A program made the translations under genes and the position numbers. A stretch of DNA of 64,000 bases from Dichetophora obliterata (lineage: Eukaryota; Arthropoda; Insecta; Diptera; Sciomyzidae), in assembly GCA_963920525.1 (NCBI GenBank), contig OY986439.1:25025319-25089318 (forward strand), written 5' to 3'. Below the pieces are notes generated by a model. The model saw only the letters and a list, made by a program, of their open reading frames with translations, was not told the DNA's origin and made no database searches. Shown here one piece after another: positions 58,674 through 64,000 of the stretch (its first letter is position 1; the number at the start of each line of letters is the position of its first letter).

Positions 58674-59241
58674 CATTCATATTGATTACATTTGTAAAAA
58701 AGCATCTTCTATGCTCGCATTTATGAAACGCTGGGCCAAAGAATTTAATAGTATGGTCACAACTACAACGCTGTATTATGCAATTGTGCGACCTCACTTA
58801 GAGTATGCAAGCCAAGTTTGGTCCCCAAGTTACAATGTACATGTTGAACGTATAGAGAGAATCCAAAAACGTTTTGTTCGGTTCGCTCTAAGGGGCTTAA
58901 GTGCAACGGACACTTTAAACCTTCCTCCTTATGATAATCGTTTAAAACTATTAAAAATGCAATCTTTGAACGAGAGAAGGAAGTCTGCAGATATCATCTT
59001 TTTACACCAACTCATAACTGGTGTATTCAATTCACCAGAACTCTTAACTCTAATAAATTTTAACACTAATCGTAGAAGCAGTAGAAATGCTAACAATTTA
59101 ATTTACTTACCTTTTAGTAGAACAAATTATATGGCTACTGCTCCTTTACATCGCATGAGTACCTTTGTTAACAACTGTAGCTTTTTTGATGTTAACTTAT
59201 CGAAAGGTCAACTCAAAAGTAGATTGAAAACTAATGTATGA
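58627..59241 (+). pseudogene. LINE reverse transcriptase, C-terminal part
   Basis: The frame shifts near 58665 and continues the ORF2 protein: FNIHIDYICKKASSMLAF (thumb), TTTLYYAIVRPHLEYASQVW, ERIQKRFVRFALRG, PPYDNRLKLLKMQSLNERR and SADIIFLHQLITG, to a TGA at 59241. These are the blocks after motif E in Jockey/CR1-type ORF2. An RNase H domain is absent, as usual for that group. About 60-100 bp of 3' sequence follows, with no clear poly-A tail. Single-base frameshifting is enough to split it from the RT core. Confidence 0.85.
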
Positions 59242-59361
59242 TTAGATCCATGTAAACGCATGGTTAGTTGTTATGTCTTGTGTTGTCCCTGAGCCCAACC
59301 CATATTATGGCGGGTAAATTTTTCTCACTTTAGATTGTTTTGGACCACTCTTATCGATATC

Positions 59362-59564
59362 ATTAAGGCTATTCACGGTTTGAGCGTACTTTTAACAAAT
59401 CGTATTTATAGCATTTGTTATTGTTCAAACTGTGAGCACCTCGCCATGTGACTGTCGTATAAAAAAATTGTGCAGCCCTGTGATGTATGTGATTATGCGG
59501 CTGTAGACAGATCACAAAAATACGAGGTACAAAAAACACGTCCAGCGCTGTGAATGGCCTTATT
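59362..59564. mobile_element. PIF/Harbinger-like MITE
   Basis: 59365-59561, ends AAGGCTATTCACGG and AAGGCCATTCACAG (reverse complement), flanked by ATT. The terminal text resembles the MITE at 28812 (GGTATTCACGATT). Non-coding. Confidence 0.65.
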
Positions 59565-59569
59565 GAGAT

Positions 59570-60602
59570 GATTTAATGTTATTTGGGCTGGTACTTAAGG
59601 TGATCTAATGCGGAGAAAGTGCGAAAAGCTGTAGTAGCTGAACTCTATTGTTATTGCATGTTATCAATATCTAATTATGCTGCAGTCTCACTTTTTACTT
59701 TAGGAATCAAATTTGTAAGGTCATCTTGCTATTATCATGATCAAGGGCCCTTTTCTTTAACTGTGAGTTTTAAAGTGTACACTTTTTCTGACTGAACTCG
59801 CCGACTGAAAAGCAGTGAGTTTTTGTGACAGCCCGTGCACACTTTAAAAATCACAGTTACAGAATAGGGCTCCAGTTGATCTAGGTATGCTTTGATTATC
59901 ACAGTTGACCTGACCAGAACGAATATAAGAGACTGCCTCAAGTTTGAATGTTCTCATCAGTTTATGACATCTTTAAAGAGGTTAATTTCTTTTTTTTTTT
60001 TTTTTTTTTTGATTTGAGGTAAATCCTCTGGAAAATTATTTGGTCAATTTAAAGATTTTTTTAGTATGTTTAGATTTCGTCTAATTCAAAACTAATTTCT
60101 TACACATAAGCATTTAGAATAAAAATAAAATTATTTAAAAAACAACCACTTTAATAAATGGTTTTTAAAAATATAGTTCTTATTATTGAACAAAAAACTG
60201 AAGCTTTCAGTACAGTTTGCTATTCAGAAAATTTGAAGAATTATTTATGGATTGGATAAAGTATGTCAGCAAGTGTGTTTGAGTGCAAAGAAACGTGTGA
60301 AAGAATGTGTAGTTTACAACGTAATGTGTTTGCTTGTTGCTGGATGTAAAATCAAAAAACGAACTCACATGGTATGGGTGAGCTCATGAGCAAGTATTGC
60401 ATGACGACCATCAAAGCTAAACGAGTTGCTCCGGCCGTCACGATAGCCTTTCATATTTTATGTCGCAAAATTAAAGCAAATTTTTTAAAAGCGAATGAAA
60501 ATAACTTCCACTTGAACAATGTCAACGTTGCCATTTCTTTTTTAACGCTTTTCTTTTAGTCATTTCGTTTAACTTCTACTTCCTCTTCTTCTCTTTTTTC
60601 AG
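59570..60602. other. Probable intron sequence upstream of the exon
   Basis: Contains a T run at 59990-60011 and a GTGTGA-rich patch near 60270-60310. The last 60 bp before 60603 are pyrimidine-rich (TTCCTCTTCTTCTCTTTTTT), as before a splice acceptor. A near-inverted AGTGTGCACGGGCTG/ACAGT segment near 59760-59870 suggests an old small hairpin. Confidence 0.4.
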
Positions 60603-60990
60603 ACGACATCACGCAATCGAGTAAACGGAAGCTTTTTACGGACGGACGCAAGCAATTCTACTGCATGCGAAGCGCCTCGGTCAAGTCGTTGAATCGTAAT
60701 TTTAAAAATATTGAACTGGGACGACAAACCGGAAATGGTCATGGTGGTGGTAGTCTCAGTGTTGGCGGTAGTGGTGTTGGTGGCAATGCTGGTGGAACAG
60801 TAAGCAGTGGCAATAGTGGCAGCAGTGGCTGCAGCAGTTCAACACCTGGCAGTAGCTCTCAGTCGATGACGGTTATTAATATGCCACAACAACAACGTTT
60901 TCAATTGCATCAACAACGACAAATAGACTCCGACCGACGCAAATCTACATTAACGCCAACACTACGCGTAACGGACTCAGCATTGAGAAG
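60603..60990 (+). CDS. Internal exon of a host gene (Gly/Ser-rich, Gln-rich)
   Basis: The stretch begins after a strong acceptor (a long pyrimidine tract then CAG) and ends at AGAAG|GTTTGT, a fair donor; it is open throughout in one frame. The frame begins with two bases completing a codon and leaves two at the end. It encodes DITQSSKRKLFTDGRKQFYC, then MRSASVKSLNRNFKNIELGR, then a Gly/Ser-rich linker (roughly residues 45-85, containing GGN, SGS repeats), MTVINMPQQQRFQLHQQRQ and DRRKSTLTPTLRVTDSALR. Basic and hydrophilic, so cytoplasmic or nuclear linker-type sequence. RRKST could be a phosphorylation site. Codon use is much more GC-rich than the surroundings. I do not recognise the gene. Neighbouring exons are outside what I can identify. 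Confidence 0.7.
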
Positions 60991-61768
60991 GTTTGTACTA
61001 AAAAAAAATACAAACTCCTTTATAAATAAAGCAAATAGCTTAGTCAGAATGATGTTGAACATTGTTATAAAGAAATAAAGTTTTCTACTTGCTAAAACAT
61101 AAACAAAAACTTCAAGAATAACTGTTTGAATAAATTGAAGTGAAAGAAAAACATCAGTTATGTTTTGAATTTATTCAATTTATTAAGAATTTCAATTTGT
61201 AGAAAACATGTGCCCTCGCACTTAATTATAATTCAGTAGAAATCTTTAAGTAATTCGATTTTCTGGTTCTTATGGAAAAAATTACGATAGAGAAGAGACA
61301 TTTAACAACAAAAGTTTATTTTCAATTTATTCAACAGTTGCAAAATTTTGCATAAATTCAATGCATTCAAATATTATGAATAAATTTTATTAAAACGCTG
61401 CTGTTTTCATTGTAAGCTTGAATGAACTTTTGTTGAAATGAAAATAACGCCAAAAACTGCCATCATATGGTTCATTTGCGACATTTGAAGGTCGATTTTA
61501 AAGAAACCCATGATATAATCTTAAGTACATAAAAACTCTACATTTTCAGAACTTCTAATATTGGTTATAAAAACTCTACTATTAAAAAGAATACGAGAAA
61601 ACTATCAAATATAAAAAGCTATAAAATATTTTAATTTTATCTAAGAATTAACAATTTTTTTTAATAACTGCTCCCATAATGTCAAAATAAACAAATCTTT
61701 GATGTCTAACTTCTCAATTATTACCCTTCAGAGCTAGAAAAAAGCGACAGGGAATCATCACTCACGTC
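60991..61768. other. Probable intron sequence downstream of the exon
   Basis: AT-rich, no coding frame apart from short chance ones, no element ends that I can recognise. Confidence 0.45.
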
Positions 61769-61835
61769 AGGCCCATAACCAATAGGAGGGGGGGTTGTGT
61801 TTTGGGGTTCTAAAATAAAATATATAAAACCGGCA
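61769..61835 (+). repeat. Solitary hAT-like left end
   Basis: CAGGCCCATAACCAATAGGA followed by GGGGGGGTT resembles the left end at 38294 (CAGGCGCGTAACCAAA, GGCGGGGTC). No matching right end was found before the window edge. Confidence 0.4.
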
Positions 61836-61919
61836 ATGACTACAAATAAGACTTCTTAATGCAAAATATTATAATATTTAAAAGCAATTCACAGATTCTG
61901 TAAGCGTAAATAATCTAAA

Positions 61920-62339
61920 CTAAAGGGTCCGCCATATAACTTTTTTTTTTTTTAAACGCATTGGGTGGTCAGTTGGCTTCAACTCCTTAACCAATTGGAC
62001 TTTGTATGGCGTCATACCAAGGTCTTTATGCAAAATTCGTCTGAATGATATCTCCGAAATGTTCAATTGTTGAGAACGACGGTGAATTGATGTTGATGGC
62101 GCTTCACGCACACTTTCTGCCACAGCAGCAATATTCTCGGGTGTACGCACTGTTTTTGGCTTTTCACGCTTTGGTTTATCGATGAGGATGCCAGTTTCTT
62201 TCACTTTTTTCACAAGATAACGAACATATGGAGCTGACGGTGCTTCTCTTCTTCCAAAATCCATACGCAATTTTCGCACACATTTTGCAACATTACCATG
62301 ATTTTCAAAGTATTGTCGCAATATTTCCCAGCGTTGTAT
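61920..62339 (-). pseudogene. Mariner-like transposase, N-terminal DNA-binding part
   Basis: The minus frame reads WEILRQYFENHGNVAKCVRK (first helix-turn-helix), RREAPSAPYVRYLVKKVKET, a linker (KPKREKPKTVRTPENIAAV), then SIHRRSQQLNISEISFRRIL (second helix-turn-helix), LGMTPYKVQLVKELKPTDHP. These are the paired helix-turn-helix segments that bind mariner end repeats. The DD(E/D) catalytic domain is absent: the frame ends in a poly-lysine run (the T tract) shortly after MRLKKK. A stop lies just upstream of the first helix, and no ATG begins it, so the start is lost. Confidence 0.8.
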
Positions 62340-62452
62340 TTATATCAGCGGAAGGATAAAACTAATTATCTGTAAAAATCAGACATGAGTTACGTGTTAC
62401 CATTCACGAAATAAGCACTAGTTGAAAAAAAAACGTTAGATGGCGGAACCTG
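61923..62452 (-). mobile_element. Internally deleted Tc1/mariner-like element
   Basis: AAGGGTCCGCCATATAAC then a T run at the left is mirrored on the right by CAGGTTCCGCCATCTAACG then a T run. About 530 bp lie between, filled by the N-terminal part of a mariner-type transposase on the minus strand. The catalytic portion is missing, so this is a deletion derivative. The target TA is present at the left but not clear on the right. Confidence 0.75.
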
Positions 62453-62966
62453 ATTTGTTACTTATTTGTTTTCTCAATTATTTAATATATATAAATTTAA
62501 GGTTGTTATAAAACTATTGATTTTTATTTAATTGTTTTAATATGTAAATATATTTTTGTAAAATTTTATTAAAGTTTTTTTATATTTTTTTAAAATGTTT
62601 TTTGAAAAACAATTCTGTTTTTAATTATATACGACTTTTTACATACACAGTTCGAAATTAAGGTCTACATTTTTAACCCAACCGAAGTTTTTAAGGTTGA
62701 AATGAAAATGTTTTCTATATAAAAATATTTTTCACCAAAAATCTTAATCTTTCTATTTTGAAAACAATGTATTTTTACCAATTTTATATTGTTTGCAACG
62801 CTTTAGCTAACGCCCCTAAGCCATCCAGAAAATTTTTATGTATTATATAAAAACGTTAATATTTGAAATTACGTACTATATTGTTTTTTATAATTCTAAA
62901 AAATAATAATTTTCGTTAAAATTCCTTATTTTGTTGACCTTGCAATTTAAGATCTACTGAAGATTT
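62453..62966. other. AT-rich stretch without a recognisable gene
   Basis: Long A/T runs and no supported features. Confidence 0.4.
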
Positions 62967-62967
62967 G

Positions 62968-63064
62968 TTTTTGGCTACAGGTCTGCGTTATAAAATAATT
63001 TAAATAACCTTTTTAGGATTTTTTTTTTTTTAATTATTTTATAACGCAGTCTTGTAGCCAAAAA
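62968..63064. repeat. Hairpin repeat (possible tiny MITE)
   Basis: TTTGGCTACAGG-TCTGCGTTATAAAATAATT is mirrored by AATTATTTTATAACGCAG-TCTTGTAGCCAAA; arms of about 33 bp, loop about 30 bp. It would form a stable hairpin. Confidence 0.65.
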
Positions 63065-64000
63065 ATAATAATTTTGTCAGAACTATATTTAAGCTTAATG
63101 CCAAATTAGTTCATAAAGCAACACGTTTCAACAACAACAAGTTATTTGCAAAATAAACCACCAAGGATGTTTCTTTGATCGCTACATCAACTCTTCAGTA
63201 ATCTTCTGTGGTTTCTGCAGTACCTTTCAATTTTTTAAATTTATAATTTTATAAATTATGTGTTGTATGCTTTCTTTTAAAGCAATGTTTTCCTACTATT
63301 TTGCAAATTACTTAATTTTTCCATAACATGAAGCTTAATTGAAAATTGCATATTAGATTGGCCTTTTTCAAGAATTTATTAAAAATCAAATATATGACAA
63401 GTTTAAAACGTGAGGCATGTATTAAAATGAGTTCCACAGGAGTATGCCGAGTGACCACGAGTTGATTGTTTTGTTGTAAATGGAAAAGCATTAAAAAATT
63501 TATTGACTTTTTACATATTTCTCCATTTTTTGCACATAAAACATAATTTTGTGCTGTTATGCATTTCGTTTTTTATTTTATTGTTTCCAAAAAGGTGCTA
63601 TCAAGCCTAAAAATTGGATCAAAAGTACAAAAGCTGGTATATTTTATTTTTCGAAGAAAAATTAATTTTCTTTTTTGTTATAACAAAATATCTTAAAAAT
63701 TCATTTTTAAAAAATTGCAGTGAAATATTGTTGAAATGCTTTATAAAACAACACTTAATACATATACAAAAAATTCTGTGATTATGTTGAAAATCGTTAT
63801 GAAATTTTTTAAAAGAAATAGCATTTTGAATGTTTCGAATATGCTTATTTTTTTCTGTTAAACGATTTTTTAAATACCCAAAAACCAACAAATTTAATTT
63901 TTACCGAGGCAACTTCTGAATTATCCTTTTTCACCACTCCAATAAGAACAATATATCCAAAATCCGATCACAAAACAAGTCATGAAGTGGTGAACCAAGT
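63065..64000. other. AT-rich stretch to the window end
   Basis: No supported gene. A 90-codon minus frame (63619-63891) is Phe/Ile/Lys/Asn-rich and has no motif. Confidence 0.4.

Overview
The window is about 64 kb of AT-rich, repeat-dense eukaryotic nuclear DNA. The transposon mix (Penelope-like, Helitron, hAT, piggyBac-like, PIF/Harbinger-like, mariner, APE-type LINEs, tRNA-derived SINEs) and one Gly/Ser-rich spliced exon point to an insect. I think a higher fly with a large genome, possibly a tephritid, but that placement is inference. There are no operons, rRNA genes or CRISPR arrays. Only one segment, a 388-bp exon near 60.6-61.0 kb, looks like a host gene. Nearly everything else I can assign is mobile DNA, mostly dead and often nested.

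Layout: 0-3 kb holds a Helitron helicase relic (minus), the GIY-YIG end of a Penelope-like element with a hammerhead-like tail, an ACTAGT-rich TA-flanked MITE and a hAT-type MITE. 5.6-9.2 kb is a LINE RNase H scrap, then a dispersed repeat split by a hAT element (perfect 8-bp target duplication). That hAT contains a TA-flanked element, which in turn contains a TTAA-flanked foldback element. 11-16 kb has a Helitron-like element, a tRNA-derived SINE with a 15-bp target duplication, and a second foldback copy inside two further inverted-repeat layers. 16.5-18.4 kb is an element full of ATTGGCAC motifs with a piggyBac-like MITE inside. 18.7-22.0 kb is a TA-flanked element with inverted arms of over 200 bp, loaded with MITEs, a tRNA-like sequence and a decayed ORF. 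22.5-24.7 and 25.7-27.4 kb are Helitron-like elements; 27.6-29.4 kb is a hAT element with a BED-finger transposase remnant.

31-41 kb holds a hAT MITE, a foldback element related to the 18.7-kb one, two copies of a second SINE family, and a 2.4-kb hAT element whose empty target survives in a nearby paralogous repeat. 43.8-47.7 kb holds MITEs, a PHD-finger ORF and another hAT-like element. 53-59.3 kb is mainly a 5'-truncated APE/RT LINE, inactivated by stops, frameshifts and a YADD-to-YADN change, and split by a 2.4-kb foldback element made of a CAGTAAAAAT minisatellite. 59.4-64 kb has a MITE, the host exon, a deleted mariner and a hairpin.

The window is best read as one intron or intergenic region built by repeated insertion. 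Target duplications and nesting give the insertion order in many places. All family names come from motif recognition by eye; no database was searched.
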